Origin: Bacteroidota bacterium
Lineage (GTDB): Bacteria; Bacteroidota; Bacteroidia; B-17B0; Aurantibacillaceae
Assembly (NCBI GenBank): GCA_013287545.1
Contig: JABDDQ010000013.1
Coordinates: forward strand, 1 to 45,703
Reading direction: 5' to 3'
DNA: 45,703 nucleotides
Shown here piece by piece: positions 1 through 9,185 of the stretch. The position numbers and the translations under genes are program-made. The notes under the pieces are model-generated. The model searched no databases. It saw nothing but the letters and a program-made list of their open reading frames with translations, and was not told the DNA's origin. Position 1 is the first letter of the stretch. Each line of letters begins with the position of its first letter.

Positions 1-1
1 G

Positions 2-1108
2 GCAGATTTTGATGACGCCCGAGGCGGCATTAGTTATGGCTGGAAGTGGGGTTCGATTAGTTTGCTGAAAGATAATTTTGCATGGGGAAATAATTACAAT
101 GGCTCAAATATTTTTTCGGGCAGACAGCCTTCGTTTGCCTATTTACACTACAAACTAAAGCCTGCTAAGTGGCTTGAATATAATTATATACATGGCTCAC
201 TGATTTCGGAGATATTGGATTCTTCGAGAACATATGGGATGGGAAGTAGTCTGCGTCAGGACTTTATACCCAAATATATGGCAGCTAATTTGGCTACTAT
301 TCGATTTGCGAAAAAACTTTTTGTTTCGATAGGAAACTCAATTGTATATGCAGATAAATACATTCAGCCAATTTACTTAATTCCGTTTATGTTTTATCCC
401 TCGGCAGACCATACTCAAAGTGGCGCAGGTAGCAACGCTGTGGGAGAAAATTCACAAATGTTTTTAGATGTTAGTTGTCGTAGTATACCAAAAACACATT
501 TATACGGAACTGTTTTTGTGGATGAAATTAATCTATCTAACATGTTTAAGCCCAGTAAACAAACTAATTTCGTAAGTCTTAAGGCGGGAGTTAGGTTTAC
601 TAACCTAATTAAAAACACAGCTTTTACTTTTGAATATACAAGAACCAATCCGTGGGTTTATGTGCATCCTATAGCGAGTATAACGTTTGCATCAAATAAT
701 TATAATATGGGTAATTATTTAGGGCAAAATTCGGATGAGCTTTATGGGGGCATAAAAGTGAAACCTTTGCGTGGTGTAACGTTGGATGCCGGATTCAGTT
801 GGGCTAAGAAAGGCCAGGTTTTGGCTTACCAACAAATTAATGGTATAAATAATAATGCAGGCACGCCTTTTATGCAAAATATACAATGGCAAAACAAATC
901 GTTGCTTTTAAAGGCGCAGTTTGAGATAATTAATGATGTGTTTATTTTTGCATCGTGTACTGTTCAGGACATAACAGGAACTACTTATGGAATTGAAACC
1001 TATAGTCCGGCTTTTTATTACGGACATACTACTACCGTAAATGGGATTAAAGTACCATCAAACGGCACTACGGTTACTATGACCGGAGGATTAAACTGGG
1101 GGTTTTAA
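2..1108 (+). CDS. Outer-membrane beta-barrel protein, Wzi/RemB-like, 5'-truncated
   Basis: The reading frame is open to the first base of the window, so the gene is cut at its 5' end and the TTG at 62 is not its start; in-frame residues before it begin ADFDDARGG. The visible part (about 368 residues) is rich in aromatic and alternating polar/hydrophobic residues typical of outer-membrane strands, and ends in GGLNWGF, with the terminal aromatic usual for barrel proteins. The stretch DNFAWGNNYNGS followed by PSFAYLHYKL and the NYIHGSL block resembles capsule-assembly Wzi / gliding-motility RemB-type proteins of Bacteroidota, as far as I can recall. Wzi-like barrels hold or organise surface polysaccharide, which fits the polysaccharide locus 4 kb downstream. 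The family assignment is tentative; the outer-membrane barrel nature is more certain. Confidence 0.55.
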   Translation, partial: ADFDDARGGISYGWKWGSISLLKDNFAWGNNYNGSNIFSGRQPSFAYLHYKLKPAKWLEYNYIHGSLISEILDSSRTYGMGSSLRQDFIPKYMAANLATIRFAKKLFVSIGNSIVYADKYIQPIYLIPFMFYPSADHTQSGAGSNAVGENSQMFLDVSCRSIPKTHLYGTVFVDEINLSNMFKPSKQTNFVSLKAGVRFTNLIKNTAFTFEYTRTNPWVYVHPIASITFASNNYNMGNYLGQNSDELYGGIKVKPLRGVTLDAGFSWAKKGQVLAYQQINGINNNAGTPFMQNIQWQNKSLLLKAQFEIINDVFIFASCTVQDITGTTYGIETYSPAFYYGHTTTVNGIKVPSNGTTVTMTGGLNWGF

Positions 1109-1198
1109 TCTACAATAATAACAATTGCCTGTGTTAAACTTGTTTTAATTGGGGCTTTTCTTTTTGGTATAATTTTTACTTTTCCGTAAAGATTTTAG

Positions 1199-1819
1199 AT
1201 GCAGCGAATTTTATTTATACTATGTTTTATAATTTGTGTTATTGCTACAAAAGCGCAAACCATAGAAGGAAATAATGACTGTACCTACAGTAAAGAAATT
1301 ATTATACCTTTTAACTACTTAGATAACGCAACAACTAAAATCAAGCATCATTTAAACCAAACCGTATTTTATAGTTATAGAGACCAGTTTTCTTACTGGT
1401 ATAAGGTAATTGTAAAAGAAGATGATACGCTTAAATTTAAAGTAAGTGCTATTAATGATAGCGATGAGTATGCAGTTTATATTTACCAATACAACGAAAA
1501 AGATTTTTGTGAGAAAGTTTATTACAAGAAACTCAAATCTGTAAAGCCATCTTTTTTTATTGGAAATACATCGAAAGAAAATGACCCATATGATTTAAAA
1601 GAAAGAGCTTTTGCAGCGAAAAAGGGTAACACCTATTATATTTCGGTTTTAAATACATCGTTAAACAATTGCGGACATAACTTTTATTTAATAAATGATA
1701 AAGATACATTACGGGTTAAAGCGCTTCATTTACCCTGCAAACGCGATATAGTACACCTTTCGGTAAAAGAAATCTCTGTAAAAAGTCCTCAAAAAAAAAC
1801 AAGATACTATTATAGCTAA
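1199..1819 (+). CDS. OmpA-family protein, N-terminal fragment (frameshifted)
   Basis: This is the 5' part of a gene split by a frameshift. It starts with a clear signal peptide (MQRILFILCFIICVIATKAQ) and a beta-rich secreted domain (FSYWYKVIVKEDDTLKF; NTYYISVLNT) resembling prepeptidase-like sandwich domains placed before OmpA domains in Bacteroidota. After a run of nine A at 1791-1799 the frame ends within a few codons (KKTRYYYS stop). Removing one A would instead read QDTIIAKINAPIFIKKDS and run straight into the ORF at 1854, giving one protein of about 444 residues. So this and the next entry are best seen as one gene broken, phase-variable, or miscalled at the homopolymer. No separate function can be given for the fragment. 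Confidence 0.75.
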   Translation: MQRILFILCFIICVIATKAQTIEGNNDCTYSKEIIIPFNYLDNATTKIKHHLNQTVFYSYRDQFSYWYKVIVKEDDTLKFKVSAINDSDEYAVYIYQYNEKDFCEKVYYKKLKSVKPSFFIGNTSKENDPYDLKERAFAAKKGNTYYISVLNTSLNNCGHNFYLINDKDTLRVKALHLPCKRDIVHLSVKEISVKSPQKKTRYYYS

Positions 1820-1853
1820 AATTAATGCACCTATTTTTATAAAGAAAGATTCT

Positions 1854-2534
1854 GTGAAAACAGATAGCACTTTAACTACAAAAACTACCCTTGTTTGTAA
1901 AATAACAGATGCTAAAAAGAAAACACCAGTAGATGCTAACCTTATTGTTATTGATGAAGTAAGCAAAGAGGAACTTACTACTACACAAACAAACAATGGA
2001 GAACGAACATATACTGTTGAAAAAGGAAAAAAATATAAAATAAAATGTACAGTTTTTGGATATAAAAATTACGAGCAAAGTATATCCATAGTAAACCAAA
2101 CTAATGTGGTTGACGTTTTATTGGAACCCTTTAAGGAAGGTGATAACTTTGTGATGAAGAGCATTTATTTTTACCCTAATACTTATGCATTAAAAAAAGC
2201 TTCATCGGAAGAACTTCAAAAACTATCAGCCTATTTATTAAATAATGAAAATATAAGCATAGAAATACAAGGTCATACCAATGGTGACCATCATATTGCT
2301 AAAAATAAAGCATATAGCACACTTGGAGAGGAATGGAACTTTGAGGGGAGTGCAAAAGCACTTTCTCAAAAACGTGCCGAGGCTATAAAAAAATATTTAG
2401 AAAATAATGGGATTAAGCCTGAAAGACTTGAAGCTAAAGGTTATGGAGGAAAAAAACCTATTATTAGAGACCCTCAAACAAACGAAGAAGGGCAGTTGAA
2501 CATTAGGGTAGAAGTGGTTATTTTAAAAGATTAA
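1854..2534 (+). CDS. OmpA-family peptidoglycan-binding protein, C-terminal fragment
   Basis: This is the 3' part of the frameshifted gene; the frame is open upstream to the A9 tract at 1791-1799, so the GTG at 1854 is probably not a natural start. Residues 10-95 form a carboxypeptidase-regulatory/CNA-B-like beta-sandwich (KITDAKKKTPVDANLIV ... VFGYKNYEQSISI). Residues 100-226 are an OmpA C-terminal domain: IYFYPNTYALK, IEIQGHTNGD, then LSQKRAEAIKKYLENNGI and RLEAKGYGGKKPI, the usual peptidoglycan-binding signature. An insert (DHHIAKNKAYSTLGEEW) lies between GHTN and the helix, as often seen in Bacteroidota versions. Without the N-terminal fragment it lacks a signal peptide and would not be exported. 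It ends immediately before the convergent gene at 2535. Confidence 0.8.
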   Translation: MKTDSTLTTKTTLVCKITDAKKKTPVDANLIVIDEVSKEELTTTQTNNGERTYTVEKGKKYKIKCTVFGYKNYEQSISIVNQTNVVDVLLEPFKEGDNFVMKSIYFYPNTYALKKASSEELQKLSAYLLNNENISIEIQGHTNGDHHIAKNKAYSTLGEEWNFEGSAKALSQKRAEAIKKYLENNGIKPERLEAKGYGGKKPIIRDPQTNEEGQLNIRVEVVILKD

Positions 2535-3671
2535 TTACTTCTTTTCTAATTTAGCAGCTTCGGCTATGGTGATTTTTTTTCTATCGTAAGAAGCAATTAC
2601 AAAAGCATCCGTTAAACCAATACTTTTTACATAGTCTCTTGCTTGTTTTGCATCTGCCACCTTTTCGAACATGCCTATTGAATAAGAGATTCCACCGTTG
2701 GGCATAGTTTTGCCCATTATAGGAGTTAAACCTCTAAATATTTCGCTGGCGTTAAGCATTTTATAAAACCCAATTTGTACCTGATATACTAAACCCATTG
2801 GTAATTCAGCGTCTAACAAAACATCTTTATCCCATTGGTCAGCAGGTCGTTTCATACTTTTAGAAAAAACAGTTTCATCGGGCTTGGTACTTGTTTCTTT
2901 ATTTTTATCTCGCCTATCTATTTGAGCATTTATACTATCTAACTTCGCCTTCGCATTTTTATCTTTTGCGGCTAATGCGGTCTCTTCATTTTCTAATTTT
3001 TTAATTTCTGTTTTAATTTTTGCAATTTTTACAGGATCTTTTTCTGTTTTTAGTTCTTCTTCTAATTTTAAGATTTCTTTTCTATCTTCTTCTGTTTTTT
3101 GATGTAAACCTTCACCTAAAAGTGCAAATAGATTTTGATCCACGTCGAGTTTTGTAGGTTGTTTAGCAGCCGTTAAAGGAATTGCTTCGGCTATATTTTT
3201 TTTCTCTTCTTTAACTTTACAATTTTTAAAGTAAAAAGATGCGTGGTAGGCATCAGTAACCGCATTGGCAGCATAAAAAGTTGCTTGTTTGGCTAAATCT
3301 TTCTTTAAAGCTATATCTGTTGTTTGTTGCCAGGTTTTTAGTAGTTTGTAGGAGCGAGTAGCAAATTTTTTAGCAATATTGGCATAATCTAAAGCCATTA
3401 ACTCGGAGTCAGTTGCCAAAATAATGGCAGAATCAATGGCTGTAATTGATTGCTCTATATATATTATAGCGCTATCTATATTTTTTTCTGCTAAGTTTTT
3501 ACTGCTTACAAAATACGAAAGCTTAGAAAATGTATAGGATTGATTGGCAAGTTGGGCGCCATCGATTACAAATTGCCGAGAAAGGCATTCGTTCTTGCTT
3601 TGAGAATAACCATTAAAATGGATAAAAAGAGCAATAAAAGATGCTATAAATAAATAGAGATGCTTTTGCAT
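2535..3671 (-). CDS. Secreted coiled-coil protein with C-terminal SPOR-like domain
   Basis: The start is set at 3671 (MQKHLYLFIASFIALF), which gives a clean signal peptide; an upstream in-frame start at 3689 would add MYVTIT. After cleavage near GYSQS there is a helical region with TPR-like character, then a charged coiled coil around residues 200-260 (KLEEELKTEKD; IKTEIKKLENEE), and a C-terminal block around 293-365 with VYQVQIGFYKM, SYSIGMF, AKQARDYVKSIG and DAFVIASYD. That block matches the SPOR pattern, which binds denuded peptidoglycan glycan strands. It is therefore probably a periplasmic protein linked to cell wall or division. It converges with the OmpA-like gene (no gap) and is divergent from 3774; a TAAAGGTA sequence at 3698-3705 could be its -7 box read on the minus strand. 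Confidence 0.65.
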   Translation of the reverse strand: MQKHLYLFIASFIALFIHFNGYSQSKNECLSRQFVIDGAQLANQSYTFSKLSYFVSSKNLAEKNIDSAIIYIEQSITAIDSAIILATDSELMALDYANIAKKFATRSYKLLKTWQQTTDIALKKDLAKQATFYAANAVTDAYHASFYFKNCKVKEEKKNIAEAIPLTAAKQPTKLDVDQNLFALLGEGLHQKTEEDRKEILKLEEELKTEKDPVKIAKIKTEIKKLENEETALAAKDKNAKAKLDSINAQIDRRDKNKETSTKPDETVFSKSMKRPADQWDKDVLLDAELPMGLVYQVQIGFYKMLNASEIFRGLTPIMGKTMPNGGISYSIGMFEKVADAKQARDYVKSIGLTDAFVIASYDRKKITIAEAAKLEKK

Positions 3672-3773
3672 AGTTATAGTTACATACAATAAGGTTTTAA
3701 AGGTAGTAAAACATACTAAAACATGCGTAGTTTTAGAAAAAAGTTGTATCTTGCAAGGGTCATAAAATCTGAT

Positions 3774-4850
3774 ATGAATAAATTGATACTATCAAAAAGC
3801 ATAAGCCACTTAAAAATAATAGTTTTTTCATGTGTGTTTGCTTCAAGTTTTTCTGCACTTTCTCAATCAGCTTCAAATTCAGACTGGGTAAATTCAGATC
3901 ATAAGACAGAAAACCTGATGGGGTTAAAGCAAGGCTGGTTTGTGGGGGGCGATTTTGGGAGCACTTTACATTATGGAGCAATATCGTTGTATAACAGGTT
4001 CCCGAAAGTGAATGATTTTAGTAAAAGCTTTGGAAACGGGTATAGTTTATACGGCGGAAAAAAATTTAAATTTGGTTTAGCTGCAGAGGCACAAGTATTT
4101 AAAGGGAACATACTTGGATATAAAATATCGCCACCACTTTATGAAAGAAAGTTCACCGGGAATGTGTTAGGTTATTCGATAAACGCGAAATATAATTTAT
4201 CGCAGCTTTTTTTTAGAGAAAAAAATGACAGAAAGTTTTTTAACAGATTGGGCGTGTATCTTACAGCAGGTTTTGGTCAGGTTTATTACAGAAGCATTTT
4301 ATACAAATTAGCGAGTAATAACCAGTGGTATATAGAAAATGCTACAGGATACAAAACAAAAGGTGTTGATAGTGCCGGAATTAATAGTGCAGGCGGTGTT
4401 GTTACAACCAAAGCTGCTATGGCAAGTGCCTTTATTTTGCCAATTGGCGGAAAACTAAACTTTAAACTGAATAAGAAAACAGATATAGTTTTAGATATTT
4501 ATTATGCAACTGTATTTTCAAAATCAGTAGACTCGTGGGATAGAACCTGGACTAAGGACGATAAATATTTATATATGGGGCTTGGGTTATGTTATAATTT
4601 TGGAAGAGGAGATGAAGATGAAGTGCCAGACAGTCAACGGTTATTAAGACCACATGAAAGACATTCGAAAGCTGCATCAACAACAGATTCAAGTAATGAT
4701 GATATGACAGGATCTACAGGTAGTCCAGAAAAAAAAGGGTTATTTAAAAGAAAATCGTCATCGAAAAAAGAAGATAAAGACCTTGAAATAAAATTAAAAT
4801 TATACGAACTGCAATTGAAATTGTTTGAAATGCAGTTTCTTACCCAGTAA
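3774..4850 (+). CDS. Outer-membrane beta-barrel-like protein, charged C-terminal tail
   Basis: The frame is open from 3723, but the start at 3774 (MNKLILSKSISHLK) gives a normal signal peptide ending near ALSQS, and TATCTTGC at 3747-3754 resembles a Bacteroidota -7 box that would place the upstream ATG before the transcript. The mature part has alternating strands with many Gly/Tyr (GWFVGGDFG; GYSLYGGKKF; GVYLTAGFG; YMGLGLCYNFG), as in porin-family or outer-membrane insertion barrels. After about residue 280 the protein changes to a low-complexity, charged tail (SSKKEDKDLEIKLKLYELQLKLFEMQF) that should form a short amphipathic helix or coiled coil. Its function is unknown. It lies directly before the polysaccharide locus but is separated from it by a promoter. 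Confidence 0.6.
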   Translation: MNKLILSKSISHLKIIVFSCVFASSFSALSQSASNSDWVNSDHKTENLMGLKQGWFVGGDFGSTLHYGAISLYNRFPKVNDFSKSFGNGYSLYGGKKFKFGLAAEAQVFKGNILGYKISPPLYERKFTGNVLGYSINAKYNLSQLFFREKNDRKFFNRLGVYLTAGFGQVYYRSILYKLASNNQWYIENATGYKTKGVDSAGINSAGGVVTTKAAMASAFILPIGGKLNFKLNKKTDIVLDIYYATVFSKSVDSWDRTWTKDDKYLYMGLGLCYNFGRGDEDEVPDSQRLLRPHERHSKAASTTDSSNDDMTGSTGSPEKKGLFKRKSSSKKEDKDLEIKLKLYELQLKLFEMQFLTQ

Positions 4851-4882
4851 GTTTTTCCTTTATTTATCATTCGTATAATCAA

Positions 4883-4912
4883 TTGTTAGCTACCCGTTTT
4901 TTTATACCTTTA
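4883..4912 (+). promoter_or_regulatory. Candidate promoter of the polysaccharide operon
   Basis: TTG at 4883-4885, 19 bases, then TACCTTTA at 4905-4912. This fits the Bacteroidota sigma factor pattern TTG-N19-21-TAnnTTTG except for the last base, and lies 26 bases before the kinase start at 4939. No equally good site was seen inside the tightly packed downstream genes up to 16759. Confidence 0.55.
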
Positions 4913-4938
4913 TAGGGTTAATTATCTGTACATAAAAA

Positions 4939-7365
4939 ATGAGTAAAAACTCAGAGCAGCAGTCAGGATTAGAGATAGAACAAAGAAATTTTAACGTTAA
5001 ACGTTTTTTGTTTGGCTATTTAAAATACTGGTACTTATTTCTTATTTCGTTGGTTTTAGCCTTGCTTGTTGCACGTTACTATAATTGGTACGCCACACCT
5101 ATATACAGATCATCGTGCCGAATTATACTTGAAGATGAAAATGCTGGTGGTGAAAATATTTTAAAAGAACTGAACGATTATAAAAGAAACAGGAATTTAG
5201 AAAATGAGATGCAGATTTTAAAATCGGTATCGCTTATATCCAAAGCTGTAAAGCAATTAGAACAGGAAGAAACCTATATTTTACAGGGAAAAATAAAATC
5301 GACAGAACTATATACAAAATGTCCTTTTGTAATAAAAACCGATACGCTTAACGAATCAGCTTATTTTTCGGAATTAGATATTAAAGTTTTAAGCGAAGAT
5401 AAATTTGAACTTAGTAGCCATATTAGAAATAAAGAAGAACAGGTAAATACACAAGAGTATAGTTTTAATAAAAAAATTACCAATGAATTAGGAACATTTA
5501 AAGTAAGTATACGAAAAGGGTTTGATGAAAAACTGTTTAATGATCCTAAATATGATAAGAAAAATTTTAAAGTATTTTTTAATCCGATAGAAAATATAGC
5601 CAGTTACTATGCTGCCAACCTTACTATAGAAGTAGCGGCAAGCGGATCATCTATTTTACAACTTAGTGCCACGGATGTGGTGCCCGAGCAGTGCGCCGAT
5701 TTTTTGAATAAACTTACCGAAGTATATATACAAAATAGTATTGAACAGAAGAATTTATTGGCCAGTAACTCGCTTAAATTTATTGATACTCAGATTAAGC
5801 AAATTTCGGAGGAGCTAAAGCAAATAGAAGACGATATGCTTGACTTTAAAAGTGATAAAGGCATTACGGACGTAGACGCTCAATCAAAGCTATTTTTAGA
5901 GCAGGTAAAAGGATTTGATGAAAGAATATCGGAAAATAATGTTCAGTTAAGTTTTATAGATTATTTAGAAAAATACATTAAAGAAAATAAAAAAGTAAAT
6001 GATATAACACCCAGTAGTTTAGGAATTGCCGACCCTTTACTTATTAAACTGATTGCCACTTTAAGCGAGCTTGAAAACGAACGAGATAGGCGTAATTATG
6101 ACTCTAAATCTAACAACCCGCTTGTAGAAGCTCTTGACCAACAAATAAAGAAAGTAAAAACCTCTATTTTAGAAACACTTAATAGCATTAGGCAAGGTTA
6201 TAATATTGTTCAGAAAGAAGCCAGTCAGCAGCTTGGGAAAATTGAGAGCAAAATAAGAACTATGCCTAAAACTGAAATTGAGTTGATAAGCATTAAACGA
6301 CAGTTTACTATTAAAGAAGGGTTGTACGTTTATCTTTTACAAAAACGATCGGAAACCGCTATCCTTTTAGCATCAACTGTTTCAGATAACAGAATAATAG
6401 ATAAAGCGGAACCATCCTATAACCCTATTAAGCCGGTTAAAAGCAAAACAAATGCTATAGCTATTGTACTGGGTTTGCTTTTACCTGCACTTATTATTTC
6501 GGTAAGAAGTTTGTTAAATGATAAAGTTGCAGATAGAGAAGTATTAGAAAGCAATTCGAAAATTCCATTAATGGGCATTATTGGGTTTAATGATGATAAT
6601 AATAGCTTGTTTTCAGAACAAAAACCAAAGGCTATATTTTTGGAATCGTTACGAACTATACGAACTAACATTAATTATTTTATTGGTGAAAGTAAAAACA
6701 AAAAAAAACAAAATATCATTTTAGTTACATCATCTATAAGCGGCGAAGGGAAAACCTTTTGTGCTTATAATTTATCGGGTATTTTTGCTTTATCGGAAAA
6801 AAAGACAGTTTTGGTTTGTTTGGATATGCGCAAGCCTAAATTAGTTGAAGGCATAAAACTTAAACATGATAAGGGAATGAGTAATTACTTGGCTGGTATA
6901 TCAACTATTGAAGAAGTTACCCAACATGCCGATGCGTTGCCATACTTAGATATTATTTTTTCGGGCCCTATACCTCCTAATCCATCAGAACTTTTATATA
7001 AAGAAAAAATGGATGAATTGTTTGAGTATTTGAGTGAAAAATATGATTATGTAATTGTGGATACCCCTCCAATAGGGCTGGTAACAGATGGGATATTATT
7101 ATCAAAATATTCGGATGTAAATATTTATGTAGTAAGACAAAATGTAACACGTAAGCAGCATTTACAGTTTATTAACAAGTTATATGAAGAAGGGAAAATT
7201 AAAAATTTAGGCATTGTATTTAACGCTGTAAAAGATTCTTCATCGGGTTATGGATACGGATACGGATATGGTTACGGTTATGGAGGTTACGGTTATGGCG
7301 AAGAAAACGAAAGCAAGAAAAAAAATAAATTGCAACAAATATTCAGTAAAAAACCTTCAGCTTAA
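4939..7365 (+). CDS. Polysaccharide co-polymerase / tyrosine autokinase (Wzc-like)
   Basis: The 808-residue protein has the usual Wzc layout. A first membrane helix lies near residues 29-50, followed by a long periplasmic Wzz region with coiled coils (about 280-450) and a second helix near 505-527 (IAIVLGLLLPALII). A cytoplasmic BY-kinase domain follows: Walker A SSISGEGKT (about 598-606), Walker A' LDMRKPKL (about 627-634) and Walker B YVIVDTPPIG (about 704). The C-terminus carries a run of alternating Gly and Tyr (about 768-787, at least eight Tyr), the autophosphorylation cluster. Such proteins control chain length and export of capsule/EPS by cycles of Tyr phosphorylation. It is the first gene of the locus; a Wza-type outer-membrane export protein and a tyrosine phosphatase, its usual partners, are not in the window. 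Confidence 0.93.
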   Translation: MSKNSEQQSGLEIEQRNFNVKRFLFGYLKYWYLFLISLVLALLVARYYNWYATPIYRSSCRIILEDENAGGENILKELNDYKRNRNLENEMQILKSVSLISKAVKQLEQEETYILQGKIKSTELYTKCPFVIKTDTLNESAYFSELDIKVLSEDKFELSSHIRNKEEQVNTQEYSFNKKITNELGTFKVSIRKGFDEKLFNDPKYDKKNFKVFFNPIENIASYYAANLTIEVAASGSSILQLSATDVVPEQCADFLNKLTEVYIQNSIEQKNLLASNSLKFIDTQIKQISEELKQIEDDMLDFKSDKGITDVDAQSKLFLEQVKGFDERISENNVQLSFIDYLEKYIKENKKVNDITPSSLGIADPLLIKLIATLSELENERDRRNYDSKSNNPLVEALDQQIKKVKTSILETLNSIRQGYNIVQKEASQQLGKIESKIRTMPKTEIELISIKRQFTIKEGLYVYLLQKRSETAILLASTVSDNRIIDKAEPSYNPIKPVKSKTNAIAIVLGLLLPALIISVRSLLNDKVADREVLESNSKIPLMGIIGFNDDNNSLFSEQKPKAIFLESLRTIRTNINYFIGESKNKKKQNIILVTSSISGEGKTFCAYNLSGIFALSEKKTVLVCLDMRKPKLVEGIKLKHDKGMSNYLAGISTIEEVTQHADALPYLDIIFSGPIPPNPSELLYKEKMDELFEYLSEKYDYVIVDTPPIGLVTDGILLSKYSDVNIYVVRQNVTRKQHLQFINKLYEEGKIKNLGIVFNAVKDSSSGYGYGYGYGYGYGGYGYGEENESKKKNKLQQIFSKKPSA

Positions 7366-7382
7366 TTTATTTTAATTTTAAG

Positions 7383-8759
7383 ATGGAGCTGATTCATAAA
7401 ATCAAAGAATTTAATTTAAAAACTTATTTCACTGTAGGCCATAGTAGAAGTATTAAGGCTAAAAAAAATATACTGGCATCAGTTTTAATAAAAGGTATAA
7501 GTGTTTTAACAAGTTTTGTTTTAGTACCCCTTACCATTAATTATTTAACACCGGTTAATTATGGTATTTGGCTTACTTTATATAGCATTATTAGTTGGTT
7601 TGGATTACTGGATATTGGTTTAGGAAACGGTTTACGAAATAAATTTGCTGAATCGGTTGCAAGCGGAGATAAAAATGCTGCGCGTACTTATTTAAGTACT
7701 GCTTATGCTATGCTTGGCCTAATTATGGGAACAGCTTGCGTTTTATTTTTAGTTCTTAATCATTACTTAAACTGGGCTTATATATTAAATGTTAGCGAGG
7801 TAAAAGCCATAGAGTTAACAAGAGTAACTGCCATTATTTTCAGTTCGTTTTGTTTGCAACTGGTAGTTAAGTTAATTAGCGCAGTCTTTTTAGCAGACCA
7901 AAAAACGGCTATGTCGGGGGCGTTAAATACTGCTTGCAGTGTGTTATCGTTACTTGTAATATTTATACTTATCAAAACTACACAAGGTTCATTAGTTTAT
8001 TTAGCTATTACTATAGGTGTTATAAACGTTATTGTGCCTTTATTTACAGGTGCTTGGTTTTATAAAACTTATTATAAAGATTATGCGCCATCTTTTAAGT
8101 TTGTTGATTTTAGATATGCCAGAAAATTAATGACTGTGGGTGTCATGTTTTTCCTTTTTCAATCAACTGCATTAATTGTTGTGGCTACCGATAACATTAT
8201 TATTACCAGAATGTTTGGTGCGGAAGAAGTAACACCTTACAATATTGCTTTAAAATATTTTACTCCTATAACGCTTGTGTTTACTATTATATCAGCACCA
8301 TTATGGAGCGCTTATACTGAATCATACGCTAAAAAAGATATTGAGTGGATAAAACGAATTACAGGTAAAATGGTGCGAATTTGGTTTTTGATGATTTTAG
8401 CTGTTTTGCCAATGATTTTGTTATCGGGTTTTGCGTATGAACTTTGGGTTGGTAAGGAAATAAAAATATCGATTGGACTTACTTGTTGGATGGCTTTATA
8501 CACTTTATTGGCATCGTGGAACCAGATTTTTGGTAATTTTATTAATGGGGTTGGAAAGTTTAGAGTAGGTTTTTATATTTCTATATTTACGGCTATAATT
8601 AACATTCCGTTATGCATAGTGCTTGCAAAATATACCGATTGGGGCGTATCGGCCATTATTGCGGCTTCGTGTATTTCGCTTGTACCCGATATTATTTTAA
8701 TGCCTATTCAGTATTTAAAAATCATTCATAATAAAGCCACAGGTATCTGGGATAAATAA
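7383..8759 (+). CDS. Polysaccharide flippase (Wzx-like, MOP superfamily)
   Basis: A 458-residue integral membrane protein with about 12-14 hydrophobic segments, starting 17 bases after the kinase. The N-terminal block (LVPLTINYLTPVNYGIWLTL, then DIGLGNGLRNKFAE) is characteristic of oligosaccharide flippases of the MATE/MOP superfamily, which move undecaprenyl-linked repeat units across the inner membrane. It has a close paralogue in this window, the C-terminal half of the gene at 13436-15886, with the same blocks in the same order (GHSRS, KKNIL, YGIWLTL, DIGLGNGLRNK, EEVTPYNIA, EWIKRIT, GNF-GVGK). Two flippases in one locus suggest duplication and perhaps different substrates or a heteromeric role. 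Confidence 0.9.
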   Translation: MELIHKIKEFNLKTYFTVGHSRSIKAKKNILASVLIKGISVLTSFVLVPLTINYLTPVNYGIWLTLYSIISWFGLLDIGLGNGLRNKFAESVASGDKNAARTYLSTAYAMLGLIMGTACVLFLVLNHYLNWAYILNVSEVKAIELTRVTAIIFSSFCLQLVVKLISAVFLADQKTAMSGALNTACSVLSLLVIFILIKTTQGSLVYLAITIGVINVIVPLFTGAWFYKTYYKDYAPSFKFVDFRYARKLMTVGVMFFLFQSTALIVVATDNIIITRMFGAEEVTPYNIALKYFTPITLVFTIISAPLWSAYTESYAKKDIEWIKRITGKMVRIWFLMILAVLPMILLSGFAYELWVGKEIKISIGLTCWMALYTLLASWNQIFGNFINGVGKFRVGFYISIFTAIINIPLCIVLAKYTDWGVSAIIAASCISLVPDIILMPIQYLKIIHNKATGIWDK

Positions 8760-8762
8760 ATT

Positions 8763-9179
8763 ATGCAACATATAGAATATATAAAACATGGGGAGCAAAT
8801 TTTGGCAATTGTAATCAGCAATAAATTCAGTGAGAAAGGCATTCATTTTTTTACCCCTGATGAATTTTCGCAGCAATTGGCTTATATGAATCATCCGGCG
8901 GGAAAGATTATTGACCCACATTACCACAACCCTGTTGAACGGAATGTTGTTTACACGCAAGAGGTGTTGGTTATAAAAAGAGGGAAGTTGAAGGTTGACT
9001 TTTATGATGATAAACAACTATATATAAGTAGTAAGGTACTGGAAGGTGGCGATATTATTCTATTAGCATCGGGCGGGCACGGATTTGAAGTGCTGGAAGA
9101 TATAGAGATGGTGGAAGTAAAACAAGGTCCTTATAAAGGAGATGCCGATAAAACACGATTTATTGCAAAACAAAATTAA
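8763..9179 (+). CDS. Cupin-fold protein of a sugar-biosynthesis locus
   Basis: A 138-residue single-domain protein three bases after the flippase. Cupin motif 1 is seen as DPHYHNPVERNV...EVLVIKRGKLKVDFYD (about residues 54-87), with two His and a Glu able to bind a metal; motif 2 is GGDIILLASGGHGFEVLED (about 97-115) with one His. This arrangement resembles small cupins found in LPS/EPS clusters next to aminotransferases. Cupins there act as sugar isomerases, epimerases or binding proteins; the exact reaction cannot be read from the sequence. The neighbouring DegT aminotransferase (six bases downstream) suggests work on the same nucleotide sugar, but that is inference. Confidence 0.7.
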   Translation: MQHIEYIKHGEQILAIVISNKFSEKGIHFFTPDEFSQQLAYMNHPAGKIIDPHYHNPVERNVVYTQEVLVIKRGKLKVDFYDDKQLYISSKVLEGGDIILLASGGHGFEVLEDIEMVEVKQGPYKGDADKTRFIAKQN

Positions 9180-9185
9180 TCGAAG

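Noticed and set aside
7246-7300. Tandem DNA repeat as a possible minisatellite
   Set aside because: It is explained by the coding need for Gly-Tyr pairs in the kinase tail; listed as a protein feature instead.
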